Shown: positions 1-11,445, numbered from the stretch's first letter. The stretch is 64,000 nt of DNA from Bathymodiolus brooksi (GCA_963680875.1 OY804589.1:28002962-28066961), one strand, 5' to 3'. Numbers and translations: made by a program. Notes: generated by a model from the letters alone, not told the origin.

Positions 1-345
1 AGTGATTATTCAATGATTTTTTGACACCAAGTGAACAATTTTTCAGTCATATCATGGCAAGAACAAGTTACATTTCAAGGAGATGATGATGATGTCAGCT
101 TTGTGCTAGATCAACATGCTTAGTTGGATTTTCATAGTGCTATTTCACTGAAACAATAGGCTGCAGGTAGACATTATCCTGATTCTGAGCCTACCAATAA
201 TTGCTTAGTGGAGAAGCAGCAAATACCTGTTTTACAGTCTTTGGTTTTATGTGACCTGGGAATGAACGATCTACTGCACTCCAGGCAAATATGCAAATCA
301 ACACTTGTCTGCAGTCCACGAATCATACACAAGATATCAGTAATA
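1..345 (-). repeat. tRNA-derived SINE, family A, degenerate
   Basis: Read on the minus strand, this matches the other family-A copies at 5225-5592, 22017-22360, 42733-43020 and 45810-46140: a tRNA-like head, then a body containing the TCATCATCATCT block, then the tail with CATGATATAGCTGA. The window edge cuts its 3' end. Family assignment rests on similarity within the window only. Confidence 0.7.
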
Positions 346-346
346 T

Positions 347-620
347 TATGGGCAGTTGTTGTCATGATCGTATGGCAGTTTGATTTACAACTACCTATGC
401 AATCAGTGCCTATCATCACAAAATTGTGAGTTCGAATCCCACTCATGGCAAGGTGCACTCCATACAGCATTATGTGATAAAATTTGTCAGCAACTTGCAA
501 CAGGTCTGTGGTTTATTCCAGGTTCTACGGTTTCCTCCATCATTAAAACTGACCCCCACCATATAACTGAAATATTGTTGAAAGTGGCATAAAATACCAT
601 ACACCTAAACCAAACCAAAC
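347..620 (+). repeat. SINE, family B, abutting a splice donor
   Basis: Plus-strand copy with the family-B landmarks: a GTCATGATCGTATGG start, TTTACAACTACC, the B-box-like GAGTTCGAATCCCACT, ACATTATGTGATAAA, and the 3' core GAAATATTGTTGAAAGTGG. It ends in an ACCAAACC-type tail. It lies in an intron of the minus-strand RS gene, and its tail ends about 4 bp from that gene's 5' splice site. Confidence 0.8.
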
Positions 621-624
621 CTAC

Positions 625-3600
625 CTGTACAATACTTTTAACCACTGAAGTCAGTTTTTCATCGTGACTGTCACTATCTGTGATTTCACCGCTCTCTGGT
701 TCACTCTCAAACTTGGCCATGTCATGTCTACTTTCAAGTCTTTTCACACTATCCATAGATAGATTACCACCGAAGGAACGATTCCCCATTTCAGACGAAT
801 AACTAGTTTCAAAATGATCAGATTCCAAACTTTGATTCTGTTTCTCTTTCTGTGGTGAAGACTTTTCAGAATTCAAACTTCTATCATGTTGATCAGATTT
901 TGCATAACTTTCCACCGTAGGTGACCTTGATCTTTGAACTTTGGAACTTTTACTTGGAGACTTCCTGTTACTGGAATCAATATTCTCCTTCTGTCTAACA
1001 GGTGTGCTACGGTTAGACTGATTTTTTAAGGGTGTGCTCCGATTAGAATGAGTTTTCTGCCTCTGTGGGCTTTCCGATGATCTTGAATGTGACAAAGTTG
1101 TTTTCTGTTTGTCATCTGTGTCGGATGATGATGAAGATGATGACCTTGACATCTTGTCATGTTTTGCTACATTTTTGCCTTTTAATTTTGAGGAATCCAT
1201 TCTACTCCTTGGAGGACTGTTTGAGTTTGATCTTGACCTATCTCTCAAATCAGTTCTCCTTGGTGGACTAGCAGAATTTGACCATGACCTCTTTTTAATT
1301 CTAATTTTAGATATATTTTCAGTCCTCTCCCTTCTAGGACTAACAGAAGAAGATGTTGATCTTTCTCTTGTTCTTCTTTTAGATTCTGAATCTTGTTTTC
1401 TTTTGGGAGGACTTGGACTGCCAGATTCTGATCTCTTTTCAGCTTTCGTCTTTAACCTTTCTTGCCTTGATGAATCGGTTTTCCTTCCTAGTGGACTTTC
1501 AGATCCAGACTTTCTAGCTCTATGTTTATCTAGGTCCACTGTTCTTCTTGGACTATCATATTTTTTCAGATTTTCATTTCTTCGTGTTGGACTTTTAGAT
1601 TTTGATCTACTCGTTTTATTTCCACTTTTTGGACTCTCCCTATTATCTCTAGTTTTTGGACTTTGCTTTCGTCGTGGTGGACTAACCCTTATATCACTAG
1701 CTTTTGGACTTTCTTTTCTTCGTAAGGGGCTACCTCTATTATCTCTAGTTTTTGGACTCTCCTTTCTTCGTGTGGGACTACCTCTATTATTTATAGTTTT
1801 TGGACTCTCCTTTCTTCGTGTGGGACTACCTCTATTATCTTTAGTTTTTGGACTATCTTTTCTTCGAGAGGGACTACCCCTATTATCTCTAGTTTTTGGA
1901 CTCTCCTTTCTTTGTGATGTACTACCCCTACTATCTCTAGTTTTTGGACTCTCCTTTCTTCGTGATGGACTACCCCTATTATTTCTAGCTTTTGGACTCT
2001 CCTTTCTTCGTGATGGACTTCCCCTATTATCTCTAGTTTTTGGACTCTCTTTTCTTTGTGATGGACTGTCCCTATTATCTCTAGTTTTTGGACTTTCCTT
2101 TCTTCGTGAGGGACTACCTCTATTATCTTTACTTTTTGGACTTTCCTTTCTCTTTAAATCATCCTTTTTTCTTTCTGGTGTTCTAGATATAGACCTTCCT
2201 TTTTTGTCTCTACTTTTTGAACTCTCCTGTCTTCTGGAAACGTCTGTTCTTCGAGGTGGGCTTCTAGACTCTGACCTCTCTTTCATCTCTCTACCTCTTC
2301 TTTCTGAGTTTTTAGAAAGATGTTCTCTTCTATTTTTGTCTTTAGGGCTTAATGGCCGCTTACTTTCTATTTTTCGTGGAGGACTTGTAGATTCTTCTCT
2401 CGTATAAGTTTTTTGCTTTTGACGGGAATTGTCAGACTTAGTACCGCCTGCCTTCTTCCTTGGTGGACTTTCTGATGGTGAGCTTGTCCTTCTCTTTGAG
2501 AGTTTTTCATGATTCCTACTATCAATTCTCTCTCTTCTAGGTGGACTATCAGAGGATGACTTCCTTCGTCTGTTTAGCGATCTTTCACTCCTCTTCTCCT
2601 CTATTTTCTTTCTACCATGTCTCCCAGGAGGACTTCCTTTTCCTTCTCTCTCTCTATCGTAATTTTTCTTTCTTGCTGGACTTTCAGAAGAATTATCCCT
2701 GCGGTGTTTCCTCCGAGTTGCAGATTTGGATACACTCCTTTGTGGTGAACTATCTGAGGAACTATTCCTAGATTTTTTTCTTCCGTCTAAAGTTTTCTTT
2801 GTACTATTTTTTCTTTGTGGGGAAGTGTCTGAAGAGCTATCTCTATCCCTGTCCTTATTCCGTGGGTCTGTAGATTTATGTGTATTATTTCTACCTCGGG
2901 GAGGGCCCTCTGAAGAACTGTCTAGTCCCTTCTTTTCTCGACCAGAATATTTCTTTGGATCTCTTTCTTTTCTTTTTTCTGGAGAACTTTCAGAAGAACT
3001 TTTTCTTAATCTCCGTTTATTTTTTTGATCTACCATTTTTTTCTTCCTTGGTTCACTGTCTTCAGAAGATGACGAAGAACTTGAACTGTCACTATCATCA
3101 GATGAGCTACTTGACGAGGAACTATCAGAATCTGAACTGGACTTTTTTCTTTCTGACATTCTCCTCTTGGAAATGTTCTTATCATTCTTGTCTATGCTCT
3201 CATCTTTTCGGTTATCGTTCTTTTCATCTTTTTTTCGGTCTCTTCTTCCTGATGATGATCTATCTTGATTTAATTGTGACCTACTTTCTCTACCCTGGTC
3301 ATCATATGATCTACTCTTAGCACTTTGATCATCAAATGACGTACTTTTAGCACTCTTCCTGTCACTAGGTGACACACTCTCCCTTTTCCTATCTCTGGAT
3401 GATCTAGATTCTTTACAATGGACTTGGTCATCTAATGACCTACTTTCCCTCTTCTTGTCACTTAGTGACCTAGATTCCTTTCCCTGGGGTGCTGGTGAAC
3501 TCTTTCTTGTATCTTCTCTTGACCTTCCACCTTTTCTTTCATCAGTCTTGTCATCTTTATCTTCAGATCTTGTTTCTTCTTTTTTGTCTTTTGATGACTC

Positions 3601-4948
3601 TTTGTTTGACCTACTTTCTAATTTTCTGTCTTGAGAAGTTCTTACATCACTTGACCTACTTTCTAATTTTTTGTCTTGAGAAGATCTTACATCACTTGTT
3701 GATCTACTCTCTATTTTCGTGTCTTGAGAAGATCTTACATCACTTGACCTACTTTCAACTTTTCTTTCCCTGGACGATGTAATTTCTTTTGTTTGTCTTT
3801 CATTCTCCTTTTCTTTAGTATCTCCCCTATCTCTGGAAAACCTTGACCTTGTCTGTGAACCTGGTGACCTACTTTCTCTGTTTCTATTACTATTATTAGC
3901 TGACCTATCTTTAGATGACCTATTATCCATGTTTTCCTTCGGTGAGTCTGTCCAGCTTGATTTATTTCTGGCTAAGAACTCTTCCTCTATTGCTGCTTTT
4001 TCTTGTCTTCTGTTTCTTTGATCATCGCCAGGATTCACTCGATCATCGTCTCTTCTTCGATTGTCGTTACTTCTTCCCCTGCTACTCCATATGTTGTTTT
4101 TCCCTTGTTGTCTTTGAGAGTCCTCGTTATCATAGTCCCTGTTTCGATTTCTGAAATTGTCCCGTACATCTCTATGATCATCATACTCTTGCCGATTCCG
4201 TCTATCATAATCTCTATCATAGTCCATTCTATCATCTCTTAGCACAGCTCTGTCGCGGAATCGAAGATCTTCCACTTCACCAAAATCATTTCTGTTGTAG
4301 TATCTCGGATCTAACTGTGGTGGACTATGAGATGGCGACCTTGGTCTATATCGATCATGTCGGTCACCTGGCGATCTTGACCTTGGTGGACAATAATTAG
4401 GCGATCTTGGTTGTCTACGTGATAACCTATCATCTCTAAGATTAGAAAATTGTCTCTGTGAATTGCCATCTAACTTTGACCTTGAACTTCTTTCATTTGA
4501 CCGTGACCTTCGATTTGAGTGACTAACTGGAGATTTCTCTTTTCTTCTACCACTGCTCAAAGACTCGTTTTTATCTGTTTTCTCTGCAGACCGCTTTTCA
4601 TCTAATTGCTGTCTTTGCCTATGTCTTTCATTTGACCGTGACCTTTTATTCCGATCACCTGATCTACCATCTTGATGTCTATTTACTGTAGATTTTGTTC
4701 TTGAATATCTTTCGCGAGATCCGTCTGACGAACTTGAATCACTAGTTGATTTCTTTCGTGATTTTTCAGTGTTTTTCTTCTGCATTTGTGTTCTTTTCTT
4801 ATGTGAACTACTGTGGCTAGAACTGCTGGAAGATGATGATGAACTGCCGGAATTACTTGATGAACTGTCAGATTCGGTGTCAGATGTTCCTGATGAACTT
4901 TCTCTTTTACCTTTCCTTGTTTTAGGTGTATGGCTTTCAATTTCCAAC
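625..4948 (-). CDS. Large internal exon of a serine/arginine-rich (RS) nuclear protein
   Basis: The exon stays open for about 1,440 codons. It starts after a pyrimidine-rich acceptor (TCTTTCTAG, 4950-4949) and ends at the donor CAG|GTAGGT (624). The product is low complexity: poly-Ser tracts near both ends, dense SR/RS/SPRR dipeptides, Arg-Asp blocks, and about eleven tandem copies of a 16-residue SPKTRDNRGSPSRRKE-type unit. An acidic ESEPESGEITDSDS stretch lies near the exon end. Such RS proteins normally act in nuclear speckles in splicing or mRNP assembly, and Ser-Pro and RS sites are usual phosphorylation targets. No folded domain (RRM, PWI, cyclophilin) is visible here; it would lie in exons I cannot place. 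The open frame runs past both splice sites, but those ends look intronic and SINE-derived. SRRM-like, cyclophilin-RS (PPIG/NKTR-like) and other RS proteins all remain possible, so I give no symbol. Confidence 0.8.
1625..2145 (-). repeat. 48-bp in-frame minisatellite inside the RS exon
   Basis: About eleven tandem 48-bp units encode a 16-residue Ser-Pro/Arg unit. Units differ at several codons (TRDNR, ARNNR, TINNR, ASDIR), so the array is not freshly duplicated. The period is a multiple of three, so copy-number change keeps the frame. Confidence 0.85.
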
Positions 4949-4949
4949 C

Positions 4950-5140
4950 TAGAAAGACAAAATAATATAAACATGGTTAATATAACTTAACCTGGTAAAC
5001 TATAACCAATTTCCAACCTAAAAAGACAAAATTACATTAACATCATAAACATGGTTAATATAACTTAACCGGGTAAACTCGAACTACTACAAAATTACAT
5101 TAACATGGTTAATACAATTTAACTGGGAAAACTCTTAACT
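4950..5140. repeat. Short imperfect tandem repeat in an RS-gene intron
   Basis: Three imperfect copies of a block containing ACATGGTTAATATAACTTAA followed by GGTAAACT occur near 4971, 5049 and 5104. They are immediately upstream (in gene sense) of the RS exon acceptor. No coding signal is seen. Confidence 0.6.
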
Positions 5141-5224
5141 ACAATAAGTCAAACAGTCCTTTTCTAATAGTAATACTAGTTAATCTAGGATGTCAAAGTG
5201 ACACAATAGTCCTGGGTCAACCTC

Positions 5225-5592
5225 TTCAATTTTTAGTGAAAGAATGATTGTTGTTTAACTCCATTTAGCAATTTTTCAGCTATATCATGGCGAGAACAAA
5301 TTACATTTCCATGAGATGATGATGATGAAGTCTGCTTTGTACTAGACCAACATGCCGAGTTTACTTTTTAATAGTGCTAGCTCACTAAGACAACATTTTG
5401 CAGGTACACATGTCGCTTCACTCAGACACATTATCTTTGCTCTTACTCCTTAATGCTGTGTGCTTCGCAAAGAAGCAGCAAATACCAATTTTATAAATAT
5501 TTGGATTGACCTCAACAGGGTTCAAGCCCACGATCTACCGCACTCGAGACGAGCATGCCTACTTTTACACCATCGATGTGGTTCTATAATTA
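5225..5592 (-). repeat. tRNA-derived SINE, family A, full length
   Basis: Reading the minus strand gives an A-box-like segment (GGTGTAAAAGTAGGCATGC), a B-box-like GATCGTGGGCTTGAACCC, the body with CATCATCATCATCTC, and the tail CATGATATAGCTGAAAAA followed by TTAAACAACAATCATTC. This is one of the most complete family-A copies here. Confidence 0.8.
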
Positions 5593-5647
5593 TTAGTCCT
5601 TCCTTACTACAGGTAAGTACCAGAATCTAAATCTAGTTTGAGGGATC

Positions 5648-5762
5648 CAAGGCAAGATCGAGAGCACTGGGGTCAAATATGCCTACATAGTGCAACAGCC
5701 CATGCCAGTGACACTATACTGGCATATTTGACCCCAGCACTCTCAATCTTTCATTCAAACAA
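5648..5762. repeat. Foldback (hairpin) element
   Basis: Two arms of about 35 bp are inverted: the left arm carries AGAGCACTGGGGTCAAATATG and the right arm its near-perfect complement. A loop of about 20 bases separates them. The arms continue with mismatches into AAGATCGAGAG and its counterpart. It could be a small MITE or the centre of a decayed palindromic element. Confidence 0.7.
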
Positions 5763-5904
5763 GTTTTACAGGCTCTTATACTAAACCTGGTGCAAATAAG
5801 GTGAGAAAGATGCTTGACACAGCAATATGAATGAGTCGTACTTTCAAACGCTCAGAGGATCATCAAACTGAAAGAAATTGGATATAAAACACGATCAGAT
5901 ATAG

Positions 5905-6007
5905 GTAGCGGAGGTGGTTATGAATCTACTACAATTCCTATAACCTTAGTAAGAGGAGCATACCCATTACACAAGGATTGAACCCATGATCTACAACACT
6001 CAAGACA
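5905..6007 (-). repeat. SINE, family C, partial
   Basis: Nearly the same sequence recurs at 6822-6985. Minus-strand landmarks are the B-box-like GATCATGGGTTCAATCC, then GTAATGGGTA and a TTATAGGAATTGTAGTAGAT block. The head is lost where the family-B SINE at 6008 begins. Confidence 0.65.
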
Positions 6008-6285
6008 AACAGGGGTTAGAGTTATGGTGTTTCACGCCATTTTCAACACTATTTCAGAAATATCGTGACGGTCAGTTTTATTGGTGTAGGAAACAGGAGT
6101 TCCCAGAGAAACCACTGACCTGTCGCAAGTCACTGACAAACTTTATCACATAATGTTGTATCGAGTACACCTCACCCGAGCTGGATTCGAACTCGCAACA
6201 TTAGGGGCGATAGACACTGATTGCATAGGTAGTTATAAATCCAACTACCATACGATCACGACCATGATGGCCCCTTCTCCCAATA
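6008..6285 (-). repeat. SINE, family B, near full length
   Basis: Minus-strand copy running from the CATGGTCGTGATCGTATGG end to the GAAATAGTGTTGAAAATGGC core and tail. It is inserted at the head of the family-C SINE. Confidence 0.8.
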
Positions 6286-6820
6286 CAGTTGTTTCGAATC
6301 ATTTCCATTCCGTCAAAATTTTGTTATTTTCGTCCGCCAGATCACGTGATTTCGATGGAACTCCTGGCACTGAACTTCCGGTGTCAATGTACACAATAAA
6401 AACTCATAATCGATATGTGCCGTTTTAACGTTCAATCCTCAACTTAATTTTTTTTTAACATTTTCTGTAAGACAGATATCAATTAAATCATCTTATTTGT
6501 ATCAAAGACTTCAATGCAGAGACAAATACTTCTTTAAAATTGAATTTGTTTTCTTTCTTTATTTGCGGCTGTCAGCATCATCAAAGGAAAACTATCTGCT
6601 TTTATGTATATATTTCTGATATCAGACAGATAACACCAGTATTTATTCAGCGTCTCCATATTACAATTACTTATCATCTACCGCATCTTCGACTATGATA
6701 TGCTGACATTGTCACAGTAATAGCGTAAACACTGGAAGTCGCCTGCCGATTTGTTCAGCGGTCAAGACAAGAAAAAGATGGAACGTGGTCGGAATTGACA
6801 TGATTCGAAACAACCATATT
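6286..6820. promoter_or_regulatory. Unique segment with E-box and ETS-type motifs; possible RS-gene promoter or small element
   Basis: The segment is free of recognised SINEs and holds a palindromic CACGTG (6343-6348) and an ACTTCCGG ETS-type site (6374-6381) 25 bp apart. It is bounded by a perfect 15-bp inverted repeat, ATGATTCGAAACAAC (6288-6302 and 6800-6814). It lies upstream, in gene sense, of the RS exon, so it could be a promoter or first exon. The inverted repeat would also fit a mobile element of about 527 bp. No coding exon is evident. Confidence 0.3.
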
Positions 6821-6821
6821 G

Positions 6822-6985
6822 AGCTAACGGAGATCTCCACCAATGCAGTTAGCGGAGGTGGCTATGAATCTACTACAATTCCTATAACCTTAGGAAGAGA
6901 AGTGTACCCATTACACAGAAGATTGAACCCATGATCTACAACACTCAAGACAAACATGCTAACCATTACCCTACCTATATGGTTT
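6822..6985 (-). repeat. SINE, family C
   Basis: Minus-strand reading starts with an A-box-like GTAGGGTAATGGTTAGCATG, followed by the B-box-like GATCATGGGTTCAATC and the GGAATTGTAGTAGATTCATA body. It ends near GTTAGCTCAATATGG. It is the most complete of three family-C copies. Confidence 0.7.
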
Positions 6986-7142
6986 ATTTGTTGTTAGTGA
7001 TCAAGTATGCTGAAATATATAGATAACATTCCCTACAAATGTGATATCAAATACAAATATATGCTATAACTTTGATGGAATGGATACTATGCGAAACATG
7101 TAAAAATACACCAACTGAAATTGTCCATTTGTGTGGTACTAT

Positions 7143-8153
7143 CCTCGTGTATTGTAAAGTCGAGACCCTAAGACTATTTTGTCTCAAAACATTTCTAAAA
7201 TAACTACAACTATTCTATAAATAACATAATCAAGAATAAACATACATGTAGTCTCTTTTGGTACCGATTACATTATTTTTGTATCCTTAGCAAGTGATTA
7301 AAAATCCATCTGAAACTTGGAGGGTATTTCCACCATGTTTTGTAGAGTGTATTGTAAAGTCGAGACTCCATATTTGCATACGGTTGTGAATAAATGAAAG
7401 ATGATACCAATTCAATTTTTTCAACTATAATTAAGATAACTATTTGTAATAACAATCACCGCTAAAAACATCTTTTTTCAGTGTCATATAATATAAAAAA
7501 CCTGGCATAACACCAAAATTGTCAAATTTGTCTCAGCAGAAAAAAATATTTTTCACATAAAGTTTTTTCAGCTGTTCATTTTAGTTCATTTTAGTTCACT
7601 ATTTTAAACAGCAAATAACAACAATGTGGGTCAATACAGTATAACTATATTAAACACAATATACATTCTTTCTTTTATCCATATGTTAAAGTCACATGAC
7701 CAAGTGTTTTGAAAGGCTACAAGCTGTTATTTTTGTTTCACTCATTGTCAGACTTTTTACATTTTACAGGTTAGATAAATAAGAAATCACATGTTTTGTG
7801 AGACATTTTTCTCAATTGATTAAACCCACGAGTCCAAATTCAGTCATATAACCTTTAACCCAAGTTTGTAAACAAAGCAGCCCACCGTGTCTTCCGTGAC
7901 CCTGGTGACCCAAGGCTCTTAAAACGGCACAGAAATTGTTTTTAAAAATGGGCATTAGCAAAAATGGCGGAAATTGGCATCTTGAGGCTTTCTTATGTTA
8001 TTTTACCTGTTTGAATCTCATTTTTGTTAAGATACTTGGTAATTTCCAACTAGGTCATCACTATTATTGTTTGACAGTCACAGGGCACGTGCTCGCTACG
8101 ACGTCATCTAATGAATATGCAAAATAGCCGACCCTCGACTTTACAATACACGA
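7143..8153. mobile_element. Mariner-type non-autonomous DNA transposon, about 1.0 kb
   Basis: Terminal inverted repeats of about 28 bp (TCGTGTATTGTAAAGTCGAG core) lie at 7147-7166 and, inverted, at 8133-8152. A TA dinucleotide sits at each outer edge, fitting a TA target duplication. A third copy of the core lies inside at 7349-7368 in the same orientation as the left end. There is no transposase ORF. The superfamily is inferred from TA only. Confidence 0.65.
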
Positions 8154-9540
8154 CGATATATTTTAATAAAAAAAATTATGTTATGAACAACTTCAATTAT
8201 CAACGAAAATTCCATGGAATCGGAAACAAGACGATTTATTCTTCAATGTCATTTTACACTGACTGAAACCAGAGTAGCTGCAAATATGAAATATTGTCAT
8301 GGCATTATTGGCACAACACGTGAAATTGAAGGGAATTTATCAGCAAGACAGCATGGCATTATAATAGTTTTAGACAATACCAAGAAAGACTGATATTATA
8401 TAGTGTTGACAGATTTCATTTCACAGACAATCTGTGTTGTATATATCTAAATATGTAATTTAAGTTTTAGTCTTTACAAGATGTAGCTGTAATTACTGAT
8501 TTTATCAGAAATTTTACTCCGTTAGTTTCAATAAATGTTTCTTTGATTTGTGTATCAACTCATACAATATAATATTAATCGGGTTTTAAATGTTAAATTA
8601 GCATTTCCCAAAAGAGCCAAAACATGTTAAATGTTTTATCTATCGATAAATGATTTTAAAATTCAGTTTATACCTCGGCATATTGTAATTTTAAACGAAG
8701 TTCCTCAGTCTCGTTCGATTGCTGTGAAAAATATTACACTTCCGGTTAAAAATATTTTTGACGTTCACAGTACGAAATCAAGTATATCTATGGCGCTACA
8801 TGCCACGTTTCGAGTTAAATACATGAAAATACCCCAAACAATCTTTTGATGACCTTATTCCCCTCTGGTATGAAACTTGTTTGAATTAGAATGTTTTCAT
8901 TTTAGAATTTTGATACATTTGATTATGAATTAGTCCTTTAATAATAGTATATTTTTAGTCGGTGTCAATTATTGTCAATACACTAAATATTCATGTAAAA
9001 AACATTTTCTTTAAAACATTCTTAAGAGTTTATTTCTTTTCCAATTTACATGAAATAAAAACAATTAAATATAGAATATTTTACAGTTTCAGCCACTCCT
9101 TTTAAAATTATTTTACTTCTTCTAGTTTTCAAGTGTTTATGAATTAAACACAAAACTGAATATCTGCCTTCAAAAGGTGCTATATATTTCTAATAAATTG
9201 TCATGTAGAAACTTTTAATTCTTTTTAAAAGTGTGCTTTTTTCATGAATAAATAGAATATATTTTTTTGATTGGTGTACTTTTGGCACGATAGTGTATAT
9301 ATCGTACTTATAGTGTAACGGTAAGTAGGTTGACCCAAGCAATCATTTTTTTAATCTGAAGACAATATTTCTGAACAATACAAACTTAAAATATGAGCTC
9401 TAAAGCAAAAATAGGGAACTGACAATGAATCACCTATACGGATTACATACATACCGCATATAAGCAATGCATAGATTAAAGAACAGCAAAATCCAGCATT
9501 AGTATAGCAAGAAGATATGGCAAGTATGATAAGTACATAT
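8154..9540. other. Intergenic AT-rich DNA
   Basis: No coding exon, RNA gene or recognisable element was found. The short ORFs here lack codon structure or splice context. A GATT-type simple repeat begins at about 9540 and is followed by a short SINE-tail fragment (9570-9640). Confidence 0.5.
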
Positions 9541-10679
9541 GATAGATAGATTGATTGATTGATTGGTTGGTGCTTAACACCAACTTTTGCAGTATTTCAG
9601 CTGTGTCGTGGAGTGAACAGATTTTACATATTAGACATATACCCTTAGTACATATGAACTCAAAACAAAAGGAGCAGACACATCACTATTACAATTAGCA
9701 GAACAATTTACATGTTTACATTGTAGTTTCGTTTCATTAATCAATCACCAATGAACATTAATCAATTGCATTATTCAAATTACACTTTAAAGGCGTACAG
9801 GCTGTCAGAATTGAATTTTTTTTTATATTAAAAGTTGCCAATATTCGATGTTTTATACTAATTGCAGTTGAAATTTTTCATAATATCATACGTAAATAGC
9901 CTAGAGCGAAGGAAATACGTCGCTGTTTTATTTTCTTGAATCCAGTAAAGAATCCAATGTTTACCCGCGCAATATTCATACGACCTGACAATGAACTCAT
10001 TCGGGAAAGCGTTTGCGCATGTGCGAAATTGTTTGTTGATGACGAAACTGCACATGGCACAAATCGAATCGTGGAATTGAACAAAAACATTGACGGATTC
10101 TATACGAAAACGACACAAAAAGGAGGATTCAGCAAGCTTTGTATAAAAATAAAAAAAAGATGTTTATTCCGACCTACTCCATTTTTCAACACGTAAGCAC
10201 AATTTAGTATCTTTTTTCGGACGAATCATATTTTAACAGTAGAATTGCATCGTAGTTTTTTATATATTCTTTTTTTCAGGAGAAAACGCTAGGTGATATC
10301 TCTTTTAAATTAGAGACTAAACTAATGAACTTCATGTCTGTTTTTTTCTAAAAAAAATATAATCAAACAACTCAAGTGTTGTCAATAATATGCAATACAA
10401 TTTATTTACAATTTTCCCTTTATCGGGCCCCTTTGCAGAGTTTGGGTTTATTGATTTCATCACATATTTCCGACTTTAAGTGTCATTCTTATTAAATACC
10501 ATTATATAATATTAACTGATTACCCCGGTATCCAATTTCATAGATATATTTCTTAAATTATATTAATTCTAACGAATTTACATGCAACATGCTTCCTGGT
10601 TATTTATAGCAGTTATCAGTATTCGGCAAGCTTCGGAAAAGCAGCCGACTTATAATTAGATCGTGTTAATGGCGATTTT

Positions 10680-11020
10680 GTAAGACATAATAGTGTCCTA
10701 TGTGTGTCCCCCCGAACAATATTTTATAGAGATTGCGATATGAAATAGTATCCGGTGCTATGAAATTGTGTCCTAGTATAGGGTTAGGGTTAGGGTTATG
10801 GTTATGGTTAGGGTAAGACATAATAGTGTGGTAAGACATAATAGTGTCCGATGTTAAATCATTGTCCCACCGAACAATATTTTATAGAGATTGCGATATG
10901 AAATAGTGTCCGGTGCTATGAAATTGTGTCCTAGGGATATGAAATAGTGTCTACTGGACACTATAACAGATATAAAAGTGTCAGGCGGACACTTTGAACT
11001 AGAGGACACAATTAAATGCT
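10680..11020. mobile_element. Insert with telomere-like repeats inside element Z
   Basis: Element Z copy 2 lacks this segment, so it is an insertion. Flanking CGATTTT and CAATTTT look like an imperfect 7-bp target duplication. Inside are two direct copies (10681-10779, 10836-10943) of a block of about 100 bp rich in GTGTCC. Between them lies a TTAGGG-type array (10779-10814). The ends GTAAGACATAATAGTGTCC and GGACACAATTAAATGCTA are partly inverted. Confidence 0.65.
10779..10814 (+). repeat. Interstitial telomere-like (TTAGGG)n tract
   Basis: Six 6-bp units are seen: three TAGGGT, two TATGGT and one TAGGGT. TTAGGG is the usual metazoan telomere repeat. The tract is far too short to be a telomere. 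Confidence 0.8.
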
Positions 11021-11194
11021 ACAATTTTACCAACAGACATTCGAATTCTTTTCACTAATTACGACATTATAACATATTTTTTAAGCCTGGCTTCTTGTTC
11101 AGAACATTTTATTAGTGTAAAACATCGCATATTGGCAACTTTTAATATAAACAACAAAATTCAATTCTGACAGCCTGTATGCCTTTAATTGTAC

Positions 11195-11445
11195 AGCTCG
11201 CAATGAGAGTTAAAGTTCGAGCAATACGACTGTTCTGCTTGAAATCAGAATAATGTGTCCGAGTGCAGCGACATATCTATCCGCGGATTGTTGTTTCAGT
11301 GAGCTAGCACTATAAAAATCAAACTAATCTTGTCGGTCCAGAACAAATCGGACATCATTATCATCAAAATGTAACTTGTTCTCGGTATAATATGATATAG
11401 CTGAAAAGGACCCATGTTGGCGTTAAACGACAATCACTCACTCTA
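11195..11445 (+). repeat. SINE, family A, 5'-truncated
   Basis: Contains the family-A body (CAGAATAATGTG, GCGACATATCTA, TTGTTTCAGTGAGCTAGCACTAT, CATCATTATCATC) and the tail GATATAGCTGAAAAGG with GTTAAACGACAATCACTCACTC. The tRNA-like head is missing. It begins within about 10 bp of the right TTAA of element Z. Confidence 0.75.

Larger units (their letters stand above)
9791..11184 (+). mobile_element. TTAA-flanked DNA element Z, copy 1
   Basis: The element is bounded by TTAA at 9787-9790 and 11185-11188. Its terminal inverted repeats begin AGGC(G/A)TACAGGCTGTCAG and stay similar for roughly 70 bp, through TTGCCAATATTCGATG. A second copy lies inverted at 24485-30085. ORFs of about 86 codons are partly shared with that copy but frameshifted there, so no protein is claimed. 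TTAA targets point to the piggyBac or Kolobok groups; the termini do not settle which. Without the insert at about 10680-11020 it would be about 1.05 kb. Confidence 0.8.

Noticed and set aside
487..624. C-terminal extension of the RS ORF
   Set aside because: It lies beyond a strong donor (CAG|GTAGGT) and is SINE-derived sequence, so it is read-through, not coding.
1109..2407. 432-codon plus-strand ORF opposite the RS exon
   Set aside because: It is the mirror of the 48-bp SR-coding repeat; Leu/Phe-rich with no domain. The sense strand has clean splice sites and RS composition.
9858..10196. Opposed 86-codon ORFs in element Z
   Set aside because: Copy 2 carries frameshifts in both, and no domain is recognisable, so no protein is supported.
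10779..10814. Chromosome-end or fusion scar
   Set aside because: Only six repeats, inside a small insertion with its own edges.
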